This document shows, one piece after another, positions 51,441 through 62,964 of a stretch of 64,000 nt of DNA (the stretch's first letter is position 1; every line of letters begins with the position of its first letter). Source of the DNA: Casuarina equisetifolia (taxonomy: Eukaryota > Streptophyta > Magnoliopsida > Fagales > Casuarinaceae); contig CM052355.1 in the NCBI GenBank assembly GCA_028551475.1, forward strand, positions 6,262,001 to 6,326,000, read 5' to 3'. The position numbers and the translations under genes were made by a program. A model generated the notes under the pieces. The model saw only the letters and a list, made by a program, of their open reading frames with translations. It ran no database searches and was not told the origin of the DNA.

Positions 51441-54400
51441 TTAAAATGGTTCCAAAACAGAGGCCCTTGTAGTCAAGGTTGCACAGTAGTTGTTCAGCCA
51501 GTCGGAAGCAGATTTGAGAACACGAAGCTCGCCACTGAGGAGATCCAAAGCCATTTGCTTTCTAACGGCATGTGTCTCACACGTGGGAGAAGAGTTGAAA
51601 GGGGCCAAAGACTGTAGGCAAGCAAGAAGCTCAAAACAAAGAAAACTCTTTTATTAACATAACAAAGCAATCACTGAACAACCTGAAAATGGGTTGACTA
51701 TATGACAACTTATATATAACTACCATTATTTTTGCAAATGTTCTCTTCATTTAGTGAGACTAAAAACATAATTCAAAGTCAGGTTCATATGCAAACAAAA
51801 ACTCTCGCTGTTAATCTATGTTCCTCTATTTGTAATTTTTCTCTTATTTGAAATAGACAATACTTCTCATTATGCAGACTGATGCTTGTATGTTTTACGA
51901 AACTCAAATAATCAGTTAGAACAACTATAGGAAAAATAATCTTTGCATTAAGTCATTCCCAAGGAAAAATAGACCACCATATTTTGGGGTGGCTGTAGAT
52001 AAATATTTGATGCTACACTTGATATTAAGATCTTTGTGACAAACAACGAGAGCCTATTTGACACTCCAACTAAATAATAAACTAAAAGCTTTCAGATATT
52101 TACCTTGATTGCTGCATTATATTCCTCCATTATCTGAGTGATTCCAGACAATAATATCTGATGTGCCTGAATTTCTTTGCTGCTGTTCTTGAAAGGGCGC
52201 CTGGCCAGCCTGCCATCATTTTGTGTGGCTTCCAAAACCAAATCACTAAGTTCTGAAGATTTGACCAAAGCAACAATTGCAGAAGTCCATAAGATTAAGA
52301 AGATACGAGCATGTAAAAGATTACGCTGCAAACAAGAGTAATGTGATTAAAAGCACACCTTGAGGAGTGGTGCAAGATAGAACACGAACAAATGCACGAA
52401 GTGACTGTGGTAGACCTGTCCCTTTTCCTCTAGCAGACCTCACTTCCCTATATGATTTTAAGTCATTATAAACAGATGCTCTAAAAGAAAGAAATCATCA
52501 GATGGAGAGATGGAGAGATGGAGAAACAGACATAGACATCATGATTTTTGAGGGTGTGGGATTATCATCTAGAACAAAATTCATCTCTATGATGCAGGAA
52601 ACATGAAATTCACAAACAAACAACAACAAACAAATCAAAATCAACTTTCTCCTGGTCAAAGAAAACTTCGAGTTTAATATTGCAAGACAGGAAGTGTACT
52701 GAACATAAAAGTATTGCAGCAAATAAAGCAAAAATGCAAGTTACAACCATTTAAAGTGACCTCAGAAAGTATTTAAGGCCCTTGTTATGGCAGACTAGAT
52801 GAAAAGAAGAGATATAGGCTCCATCAATGTATGGCATATTGGACGAGAATTCCCAGGTAATTATAAGTACGGATACATCAAGTACCTTATGAGTTAAGTT
52901 GAACATCATTGTAACAGCTTTTCAAACAGCTTGAATTGTTAATTATAATGCTGATTGAATCCGTTAGACATTACAAATTTTGTAAGATGAAAAAACATAT
53001 CTTGCAGTGCAATCTGTTCAAAATAAGTCGGTCTAAAGGCACTGCAAATCAGTAGCTACAGCTGTTGACTCTGTTTTTAATAGCTTGTAATTAATTAATT
53101 AAGCTAGTTATTTCTTAAACATACAAGAAAGATTGCAGGAAAATCAGCATCTTAGGAATAATTCTTCACCAATCATACTTTTTTAAACAGAGGCACCAGC
53201 CACTTGCCAGTAGTCAAGCTTCCCAGTGATCATATTAGCTTTCATTCTATTAAATGCATTCTGATAAAGCTCAATAAATTACACTATCATTCAAGTTATA
53301 TGGCATTTCATGTTTAAGAAACAAGTATCAGTACCAACTTGATTGTGAAAGATTCCAATGAGGAATTAGAACCATGGACATATTTACTGGTTGGTATACA
53401 ATGTCTTTGCAAAAGTTCAATCTTCATTTCACGTAGAAGATCATCATGAGGTATGTCAAGCTGTATCTGAACCTGACAGAAATCAAAATCATCAGTAAGA
53501 TGTTATGACCACGACAACAACAAACAAGTATAGCACTTACAAAGGATATCTGCACAAAGACAGATATTTTACAAGTTCCAAATTTAAGACTAACCTCGTC
53601 ATACATGTTGTACGGAAGAGAAAAGCCGAAGTCCAACATCAGGGTAGCATTTGGAAATTTTCCATATCTTATTAGCACCTATAAAAATGTTTCAAGTGAA
53701 CTACAGAATTATAATTTGTAAAAATTTAATTCTGCAACAATCATTTAAGCATTTACAAGCTTACATCTTGACAATATATGTAGCAACACATAACCAGAAG
53801 GAAAACAAGCTATTGGAACACATGAACGCATGACACTGTCTAAGAAGTTGTTGCCATCTGGAGGTGTCATTCTACACGAATGTGAAGTCATTTGAATGCA
53901 TAATTCTGAGGCACAACTTATCAGACACGCACATAGTTAAGATGTTCCATATTTAAGCACCAAATTCTCTCTTTCTTGGTAATGCTGGTTTTGATTTAGA
54001 ATAATTAAATGAAGAGGACAACAGATAGAAATATACTGAATGAAGAGGACAAGAGATAGAAATATACTGAATGCAGTTTGTTGTTTACAGAGACACAACT
54101 CAGTTCACACAAGGAGATTCGAAAGAAGGAAGCTCTAGAGGAAGCTTCAACAGTGTTAAAAGAAAGAGATTCAGTGTGCAACAGGCCTCATGGCATAAAC
54201 ATAATATATATCCACCACAAAAGTGGAAAACATGACAAAGGAGGGAGAGAAAGAAGCACAAGGTCGCCAAATTTCAAGTCTGGATGATGTATAGCTACTT
54301 CTTAAATAGAGCAACCAAGAGCAGAAACCTTGAACAGGAGCACAATTAAGTTTTACTAAACGAAACCTAATTGTTTAAATTCAGGAAAAAAAATGTTTAA

Positions 54401-57400
54401 AGTCTGACCTGTTCACCAGGACCATAATTCCGATCAGCAACTACCTGCCCACATAAAAAGCTACAAATGATTGAACAGATCATACTTAGCAGCTCCATAT
54501 AAGGACATTTGAAGGGCTTTTCAATTTTTTTGTGCGTATGTGTCAGGTGGTGTGGTATGTAGGGAGGACCAATTGCGATCAATTTTTTGCAGTTTTTACA
54601 CTGCTCATTAGTAGGGTACAGTGATATTTTCCCTTTCCCTCTTTATTGCATTTTTAAATCAATCATTTTTTATGAATTGGATCAGACAACTTGGTTCTCA
54701 TGCACCTTTTTTTTTTTCTATCGCATTAACAAACCACCCTCCTGTGTGTTTAAAAAAATCCGAAGGGCTTTTCAATTTTTTTTGCATGATAATTAATTAA
54801 GCTAGTTATTTCTTAAACATACAAGTAAGATTGCAGGAAAATCAGCATCTTAGGAACAATTCTTCACCAATTCATACTTTTTAAACAGAGGCACCTGACA
54901 CATACGCCCAAAAGAAAAAAAAAAAAAAAAAGAGGTGCATGAGAACCAAGTTGTCTGATCCAATTCATAAAAAACGATTGATTTAAAAATGCAATAAAGG
55001 GGGAAAGGGAAAATATCACTGTACCCTAGTAATGAGCAGTGTAAAAACTGCAAGCAAATAGACTAGAGAGACTGAGGGAGACTGAGAGAGATAAATTACT
55101 TCTGAGAATTGTTTCTCTTCATCACCCAAGACAATTGATTCTGAAGCTCCATCATGATTTAAGAAGTCAGCAAATGGAATCTACAAATATATAGTAGTTA
55201 AATTGGGGCTGGTAGGGAGAGTACAATCAGATAATTCATTATTCTTCAGAGAAAAAGATTAGATGCCACCATTAGAAGAGTAATACCAGAGATAATCCCT
55301 TCATGCTTCCCCACGCACGAGAACCAACTGTTAGATTCAATATAAACTTTCAGAAAAACTTGATAAACTAGAAATCCACACAATTACCACAGCAAGATGT
55401 ACTCAAGCCTATTTGTAATAAAACACACAAGTCTTGATGATCAGATATGTAAAAGAACATACTTCTCTCATAGTTGTAGCATATAAATAAATAGGGCTAT
55501 TGACAGTCTATAGAAGTTTACATCATAGAACACCACCTTACCACTAAGATAAAAATGGTATAACAGCATAAAATGACAAGACATTCAGCCTCTAATGTAC
55601 AGCAAAGCCCTTTCTTTGAAATTATACAAAAATGGAATGTGATGCTGGGGTCTAGTAAAACTTTAGAAGAATCAAGCTCATCAAAATATTGGTCTTTTGA
55701 CTAATAAAAAACTTTTAACCAGGTCTTGTCCAGATGGTTTACTTAAAGACACAGAAACTGGTGGTGAAGGGTTAGCACAGCTTAGCATACTACTCTCTAA
55801 GGAAATACCTCAACTCGTTAACTTAGAAGAGCAATTTAACAATATCTACCAAGTACAGTGAAAATTCAGCTCTCTGTATTTGCATTCGGCAATAGAGAGA
55901 TGGAGGTTTCAATGCATATAACAATGGTGTGAATCAATGAGCACGCAACAAGCATTTAGAGCCCATTATCACTGTCCTGACTTAATAAACTTAATGCTCA
56001 GGATTATTATAGAATACCACCAAAGCATAGCCAACTATTGATGCAACTTTATGTTCAAGGGACTTTGTTCCCTAACCCACAATCTTAATCATAGTGGAAT
56101 AGTTTCATACTGCAACATTATGTGTACTTCGCATACAATAAGTGAGACTGGGAAGTATATATTTGCAAATGAAGTTCTTACCCAATGCACATGCATGCAT
56201 GAAATCCTCAAATATAATATCTCCAAGAAGTTCGGGAACACAGTGAAGAGCCTAAAAATTATAAGACATGTCCACCTTTATCAGCTACACTACAAAAAGT
56301 CACCACAAAGAATCAATGTGTAATAAAATAAGATGTAATCATCTCTGACAAACATTTCATTTAGGATAGGCTCCCAAGTAATATGCGCATATCATTGTTT
56401 GATATGTTTTTAAATTTCCTAGATCGATTATTTTGGTTAGTTAATTATATAGAAAGACAAAAGGTATGATATATTCCATTTTACGTCATGGTAAGACATG
56501 ACTTGAGGCTTAAGATCAAAGTGCAAGGATTCAGGTAGATTTAAGGCTCAAATCTAGCCAGAAAGCAAAAGAGGAGGACTAAAAAGGAGGGGGTAAAACA
56601 AAACTAACAAACAAGCCAAAAGAAGAAAAGAAGAAAAGAAGAAAAGAACAAGGTTGATGCTCCGGGGTAGTTGGACTTCTAATATATCAGTGGCAGTAAA
56701 GTACCATCCTTTTTGTACAATTTTTAGAGATATCACATGAAGTATAGCCATATACTATCAAAAGCATATAACCAACCCCGAGAGACAAAAAGTTAAACAT
56801 AAACATACATGCATGTGTATAAGCACACGGCATACACACAAAAACACAAGCACATGTGTGTGCGAAGTCAATAGAAACCAAAGAGAACAGATTGAAGCAC
56901 TTACTCGCTTGACTGCCCAAAACTCTTTTTCAATTTGAGATTTTTGATTGATTGTTTTGAGGTATACTGAGCTTCGATGAATCATCTCCAACTCCCTTTC
57001 ACCCCAGAATATCTACAAAGATAGACCATATAAATCAGACACATGAAAGTTAATAAGATCAGGGGCATTATTCTAAGAATAAGAACAACCAGGTTCTTTT
57101 TTCTCATTTTATTGTAGCACTGTGAGGGTAGCCTTCCCTTCAAAGACCCTCTTTTAAATGTTAAACCCATGATCCCTCCCTTATTGAACGTAAACCACTT
57201 GACTACGGCCTACAGTAGTGTCTTACTAGATTAAATATACATATATATATATTTTTTTATTTTATTTTTTTTTTGTGGAATACTGCTGCTTTAAATTAAG
57301 GATAATGTCAGTGCAGCGAAAAATTCCATCCGTTGATATTATAGAGAAAAATTAAGAAAGAGGTTGCCGGATTGCTGATTTTGATACATGTACAAATGAA

Positions 57401-59007
57401 GAGAGAATGCACATGACCACATGAACTCCTACCTCTTTGAAACTGCAGATTACCACAGAAACTACATTCCAACGGACACTTGACTGCATGACTTTAAATC
57501 CAGTAAAATATCTCTAATGCAAAAATAGAAAAGGAAGCACTTACTGTATTATGCATCTCCCCAGGCTGAGGAAGACGGCTGAGGTAAGGAGTCCATTCCG
57601 ATTTCTGCAATTGTGGAAATGAGTATGGGATAGACATACCAATTCTTCATATAACCTAGGGAGCAGTACAATAAGCTATATGAAGCTTTATCATAAAATA
57701 TGCAAGAAAACAAAGATACAGTCACTCATCCTCATAGACAAGGCTTTCATATATAGCTGACAACAAGAAAGATAATTACCTCACCAAGTTTCTGCTCAAT
57801 AAGAATTACAATAGCGAGCTTAGCAATATTACCCACTTCGTCGTCTAACAAAGATTTGATTTCTGGGAGAAGATTATCGGGTGTTATTTGCTGCAAATCG
57901 GTATGTGAATCAAAAGTCATTTGATTTGCTTACTACTGCAAGGTGTGTCTTAGAAGGGTACAGAAGTGTTAATAGTATACCACGCTATAAGGAACCTTCA
58001 AAATGTATTCTCCAGTCTGTATGTTTCTAGAAGAAAATAAAGACCTGTACACAGGAAACAAATGTACTAGAACCAATTAAAATAATGGTCGTAGTAATTC
58101 TATACTTTCAGTACACACACTGACAGACAATTCAATAATTTTCCATCACAAAAAATTACAGAATTTTTCGTCAAAGATGCTTTTGAAGTTTTACACAAAA
58201 CACAAACCTTATCCAAGCCAAGAACCAAAACTCCTCCTCGGTAGGCTGAGATAAATTGAAGGAACACACGCTTGCCCATAGTTAATGCCATCAAAATTTT
58301 TACCACAAAAAACTTAATCGTTCAATGCGAAACTGTGTACAGAAACCAAATCACTATTTCAACGAATATAACTACTGTGTTTCGATATGGGTTACAACCT
58401 AGTATGACTCCAATTAAAGTTCCTTTTCCATTTGGTAAATAACAGGGTGTTAGCTACAGAAAACAAGCTCCACGTCATATTAAAAGCCAAACCTGCCATA
58501 AGCTGATCGGCCGATGGAAAGCACCGATGAGACCTTAGCCCCAGCTTTTTGCTCCAACCACGGTAGAAAATCGTCAGAGTCGTCGTCCGAAGAGTAAGAC
58601 CGCTATCACAATAATGCAGTCACATTATTGGAACGTAATTTAATTTTTTTTCAACTTATACAAAGAGCTAATAGCTCTTGCCACTAAGCTATTGCCCGAC
58701 TTGTATATAGGGCGTAATTAATTCAATTTAACTAAAATGCTAGTGAATCCTTAACAAGATTCCCTCCGTTTGGTTGCAGAGAAAAGGATGAAAAAAACAT
58801 ATGCATTCAGACATATAGTTCGATTAGGAAATGGGAATCGGTAACATTTTATTTTGCTACAATTTATCAGAGATAGAGATGTTAGATGGAAGAAACCTGG
58901 GGTTCGGATAGGGATGAGAACTTGAAGTTGTTGCTGAGAATACGAGGGACGGCAGAGAGTGGATATTGATAAAACCGGAGGCTGGAGGTTCGAGTTGCCC
59001 GAAGCAT
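51441..59007 (-). CDS. SET-domain protein of the Rubisco LSMT/SETD3 type
   Basis: Likely protein-lysine (or histidine) methyltransferase using S-adenosylmethionine; substrate unknown. Fifteen exons (minus): 59007-58897, 58602-58493, 58044-57981, 57890-57780, 57604-57545, 57012-56905, 56251-56182, 55327-55287, 55180-55100, 54444-54409, 53678-53595, 53472-53339, 52447-52359, 52252-52104, 51611-51441; 472 residues. The SET domain spans about residues 50-285: SIGRSAYGRSLFSSRNIQTG, KSEWTPYLSRLPQPGEMHNT, SRAWGSMKGLSLIPFADFLN, NHD at 233-235, VVADRNYGPGEQVLIRYGKF and ATLMLDFGFSLPYN. The Rubisco-LSMT substrate-binding fold follows, to LSGELRVLKSASDWLNNYC. The first ~37 residues (MLRATRTSSLRFYQYPL) are basic with Ser, like an organelle presequence; an upstream in-frame Met (59088) is less likely. 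Introns 9 and 12 share repeats. AT3G55080 is the counterpart I recall. Confidence 0.92.
52501..52522. repeat. Short GATGGAGA-type tandem repeat
   Basis: Three near-perfect GATGGAGA units in intron 12 of the SET gene, just left of the 53.1 kb dispersed copy. Confidence 0.7.
53093..53197 (+). repeat. Dispersed 105-bp repeat, copy 1 (SET gene intron 12)
   Basis: Begins AATTAATTAAGCTAGTTATT and ends AAACAGAGGCACC. It matches 54791-54895 in the same orientation with only about four differences. Confidence 0.9.
54008..54069. repeat. 31-bp tandem duplication
   Basis: Two adjacent copies begin AATGAAGAGGACAA and end AGATAGAAATATACTG, differing at one base, in intron 10 of the SET gene. Confidence 0.9.
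54587..54707 (+). repeat. Left arm of a 121-bp inverted repeat (SET gene intron 9)
   Basis: Runs from TTGCAGTTTTTACACTGCTC to GTTCTCATGCACCT. It pairs with 54933-55053 on the other strand at 118 of 121 positions by my count. Both arms continue into a T (or A) run on the loop side. Confidence 0.93.
54791..54895 (+). repeat. Dispersed 105-bp repeat, copy 2 (loop of the inverted repeat)
   Basis: Same segment as 53093-53197, same orientation, lying between the two inverted arms in intron 9 of the SET gene. Confidence 0.9.
54933..55053 (-). repeat. Right arm of the 121-bp inverted repeat (SET gene intron 9)
   Basis: Reverse complement of 54587-54707 with three mismatches, separated by 225 bases. 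Transcribed through the intron, the two arms could fold into a long hairpin. Confidence 0.93.
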
Positions 59008-59899
59008 TTGCAGGGTTCTGAGCAGCAAAAATGTCGTCGTTTTCAAAGCGTTCTCAAACGACTGGCTTATCTGCGCAGGATACAGCAACTACGGAGCTCA
59101 TACTGGGCGGCTGCCTGCGGAAAGTGTTACGTACTCTTGACCGCAGAGAGCAATCCTTCAGCGAATTTGCTTCAACCGTGGTCGTGAGAAGCGTGATGAC
59201 GGCCTAGTAATTTCTAGAATGTCCTTCAAATCCCGAGTCTCAACCAGTTGCTGCTGTTTATTGCAAATCTTAGATGCATTAAAAATCGAAATCATGTTCG
59301 CCTAGATCGTCATTATTTCTGAAGTTGAACATAAGTGAATGCACCCTCCTGCCTACATATGTGAAGCATCCTCTGCGTGTATATGAGTTATGTAGATCAC
59401 ATTCCCTTTCACTGACTATCCATTTAATTTTGCAAATGTATATACATGTCCATTTTTGTTATCTACGGCCATTTTAGTCATCAACATTCAACTCGTAAGC
59501 TCTCACTAATTGTCGCGAATTCTACAATTTGGCCATCCTCGCTAACCCCAACCCCACGATCAAACAGTTACTCTGGATTGCCGGTTCCCACTACAATGAG
59601 ATTTTGAGGTTCCGCAGCCTTCTATTTTTAGGGTTTTAATTCAATCGATGATCGGATTTGCTATATTGTTTAACATTGCGCTCAAGTTTTGCCGCATTTT
59701 AAATATTAGCGTTGGTCAATTCTTTCAAATTTATAGTTCAAGTGTGATTATTTATGTGATTTCACTCTTGTAAATTTTTTCGAGATGGTGTGATGTTAAA
59801 ATCTTATGGGGACTTAGGACACACTAAATTTATGGAAGCTTGGTGGTGGGTGATTATATGCCAGAGTAATTGAATTTATTATACCAAACTTTTCATTAA

Positions 59900-60111
59900 G
59901 TGTTTGCCTCCTAAAGGAGGCACGAAGCACATCAGTGGCCGCATCTATGAATGAGAATCCTCGCGGAGTATTCACAAATTTTCATGGAGAATATGATCAG
60001 AGATGCTGTGACCTGTACTAAAAACACTCCCACGAGACCGTGACTGCCATGGACGTGATCTACTCGCTCAAGAGGCGGGGAAGAAGGACCTTGTGCGGAT
60101 TCGGTGGTTAG
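59900..60111 (+). pseudogene. Histone H4 pseudogene, C-terminal two-thirds
   Basis: The DNA follows the H4 coding sequence from the codons around RRGGVKRISG to the stop, but shifts frame several times and contains TGA codons. Recognisable pieces: AAGCACATCAGTGGCCGCAT; GATCAGAGATGCTGTGACCT (the IRDAVT region); GACCGTGACTGCCATGGACG (KTVTAMDV); then MDVIYSLKRRGRRTLCGFGG and TAG at 60109-60111, against the normal DVVYALKRQGRTLYGFGG. The N-terminal tail region is missing. No flanking target duplication or poly-A tail was recognised, so the mode of insertion is open. Confidence 0.85.
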
Positions 60112-62773
60112 GCCTCCAAACAAGTTTTGCCATCAAGAATTGGGGAATGTGGTTTTGTGGGAAAATACGATTTCTAGGAGTTGTTGATTTTGATTTTGAT
60201 TTTGATTTGATTCTTTTCGTGTAAGCAAATATAATGGCATTCTAGGAGTTGGACACTTGTGTAATGCTCTATTGTCGCAATCGGATTTCCTTCGGTTTCT
60301 TCTAATAGAGATCAAATATGAAATATACAAAAACAAACATAAACATCAACCGTATCTAAGTAAAATGACACTTAGCATCAGTTGGACATAGCATAATTGT
60401 CTCATAAGGGACACAACACCTTTTTTCGGATTTTTATTCAAATTCTCAAGTTTACAAAAGCCCTTTTTCTAATGCCCCTTCTTTCTTATTTATACTTTAT
60501 TTATGGGTTTGGATTAAGCCCATAACATCTATTTCAACAATACGGGGGAATTTGGAATGAAACTTATGTTTGAGGGTACCTTTGCAGAGAATACTTGGGG
60601 GGCCATAGTAATGGGCTCGGCCGTCGTGAACAAATTCTTCGGTAACTGGATGGGCCCATGCACGCGTGTGCCTTTCTTTTTGGGTTCTATGTGGTTTCCA
60701 TTCATATTGGGCTGATTTTTTTCTTGCTCGCGGATTTTTAATGACCGATTGGAAGGGAAATATTCAAAACTTTCTTCTGGATGAATAGACATAGATTTTT
60801 TTTTAAAAAAATTTTTGGTATCGTAATTCTTTAGAAATTCTAGGCTGCACTTTCATGTAAGACTCAAGAATTTATATAGCATTTTTAAATAGAATAATAA
60901 TAGTTATGTCGTGTTCAGGGAAATTCAAATGGTAAAATGTCTTGGGAAATTGAGAGGTTTGTAATGGTTTGAATAAGTGTCTTTTTTTTTTTTGAATATT
61001 ACTAATTTTCTTTTCAAGTAAGCAGTTCTGAAATAGGCAGCCATTGAAGGAGTGATAAGGCCATGAACGAGGATGATGAAAGATTGGGGTGCTTTCTTTA
61101 TGTTTTATTCGCTCTTCCTCAAGCCAATAAAAGAAGTCGAGGTAGATATTTATTTTCTGATATTTTGTGGAGTGACATAGTGTCATACGTCAGCTGTCTG
61201 TTGGAAAACATAAATGTGATAAACGGGGGGGTACCGCAACTAATTTGGCGGATCTAATTCTCACAAAGGCGAAGGGGTTTCCGGGAGAAAAGGGAGGGGG
61301 GAAAGGCATATTCCTTGAGAAAACGCCAACAAAAAGAAAAAGACAAAAGAAGATGAGAAAGAAAATAATAATATACCCGGGCCAGGGGAAGGTGCGGAAC
61401 ACGTCAGATGGGGAAATGCACAAAGTTGAAAAGGATAGGTGGGCGTGTCAAAATCATACAGGATAGGGGAGGTCGGGAAGACGGAAGCGTGATGGAGACG
61501 CTTTCGCCCCACGCGCGCTAGTCAAATCTAGAATACTTTATTGGCAGTGCGCAGATACAAAAACCCACCGCAATTATAGATAGCGGATAGATGGCCGGAT
61601 GCAAAGGCACAAACCCTAGGCTTAAGATCTAGGCTAAAGATTAGATTCTCTCCCTCTTTCCGCTGCTTTCTGCTCCTCTTTCCCTTTCTCATCTTTCCCA
61701 CCCCGATTCCTCGAAGTTGCAGAGCTTGTAGGGAACCCCCTTGCTTTCTCCACCTCTTCAGTAGGTAATTTCTTGTGAACCCGATTGTTTCGGACATCTT
61801 CTTTCATGTCAACGTGTGCTCGTTCGTTTTCTGGATTAGGTACTTCCTGGAAATTTCCTCCTTTTTTTTTTTTTCTTTCGTTTCGACTCCGATCTTTTAA
61901 ACTCGATCTTCTTGTTTCCTGCGACGGTGTCCGTTTAATAAGTCGATGTTGTTCGATTCGTTAAATTTAATTTATTTATCTTTCTTTTGCTTTTTTTAGA
62001 AATCGGATTTTTCTATTTTTCGCTTTGGTGCCTGCTTTGTGAAAACGGTCGAGAAAATTTGGGTATCTCTTTGTTTCAAGAGATCTTGTTGTTTTCCGCC
62101 CATTAAAGTTTCATATTTTTTTTTGGGTTTTCGTTGCAATTATTTCCTGAAAACCGCTGTTTTGCTTAGTGGGTTTAAGTTACCGATACTGTCGCATTTA
62201 TTGATGCATCCAAGCCTTTTTGAATAACATGTGCAACAAAAAATTAGAGTGGATGTGGATTTAGTTTCTATTTTGCTTTGTTTGTGATCTAAGGTCATAT
62301 TGCATGCAAGTATAATTATGTTGGATTTGTAGTCAAACTTTGATGAAGCTTTCTCTGTCCCTGAAGAATTTCGTTCTCTTTGTCTCTGGTGGAGAGTTAT
62401 CATTTAAGATCTGTTTTTGCTTTGTGTTATGATCGAAGATCGTACTCGGTGACTTTTTAATTTTGTTGGATCCGTGGTTTGATGAAGATTCATTTGTATT
62501 CTTTGAATATTTTTTCTTCTTTGCTCCCGACGAGGATATATCCATATATTTCCTTTTGCCGTTGGTTCTCATCGTAGATTTTGTTCATTGTTTGGAAAAT
62601 ACTATTTTTGGTTTAATTAATTGTACGATTCTCATTTTTTGGTTGATTTTAACGAAGAAGTTGTTTCTAAACTTTTTCGCTGTGACGCCCCCACAATTTG
62701 GATCAATCGATCTGTGGGGTTTCTTCCATACTATTCTACATTTTCATTCTGGACCAGCTTATGATGGCATAGA

Positions 62774-62798
62774 ATTTTATTTTATTTTATTTTATTTT
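62774..62798. repeat. (ATTTT)n microsatellite at a leader-intron acceptor
   Basis: Five ATTTT units form the pyrimidine-rich tract just before the leader acceptor at about 62806 of the right-edge gene. Confidence 0.85.
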
Positions 62799-62964
62799 GT
62801 TTGCAGGTGATACTCCTTCCTACCCCATCCTGGAGTTTAACACTGAGAAGACTACGTATAATTGCCTAGTTTAGTATCAAAATTAACTTTAGAAGTCTAA
62901 TCAAAGAATCTGCTAGTGATTTAATACAGCGAGAGGTATTAAAAGTTTGGGAAATCCTGAAGTC

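Larger units (their letters stand above)
59008..62964. other. Intergenic region: SET promoter, H4 pseudogene, leader of the right-edge gene
   Basis: Nearly 4 kb between divergent genes. 59008-59250 is SET upstream sequence. A histone H4 pseudogene lies at about 59900-60111. A (GATTTT)n run is at 60184-60208. The stretch 60300-61550 has open frames on both strands with no recognisable similarity. From about 61625 a pyrimidine-rich leader exon begins, ending at a donor near 61761; after an intron, a second leader exon starts near 62807, preceded by an (ATTTT)n tract at 62774-62798. An AAACCCTAG element lies at 61611, just upstream of the leader. Confidence 0.5.

Noticed and set aside
52448-52490. 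Alternative acceptor near 52484 for SET exon 13 that would add about 12 codons
   Set aside because: It needs a different phase; using the donor at 53338 and the acceptor at 52448 restores the conserved KEVRSARGKG junction and the correct total length.
54587-55053. Two mirror open frames of about 68 codons starting MQFLHCSL
   Set aside because: They are the same DNA on opposite arms of the inverted repeat, inside a SET-gene intron, rich in Phe from T runs, with no similarity to a protein.
60529-61512. Minus- and plus-strand open frames in the gap before the right-edge gene, considered as a transposon remnant
   Set aside because: No reverse transcriptase, integrase or terminal repeats could be read; composition alone is not evidence.
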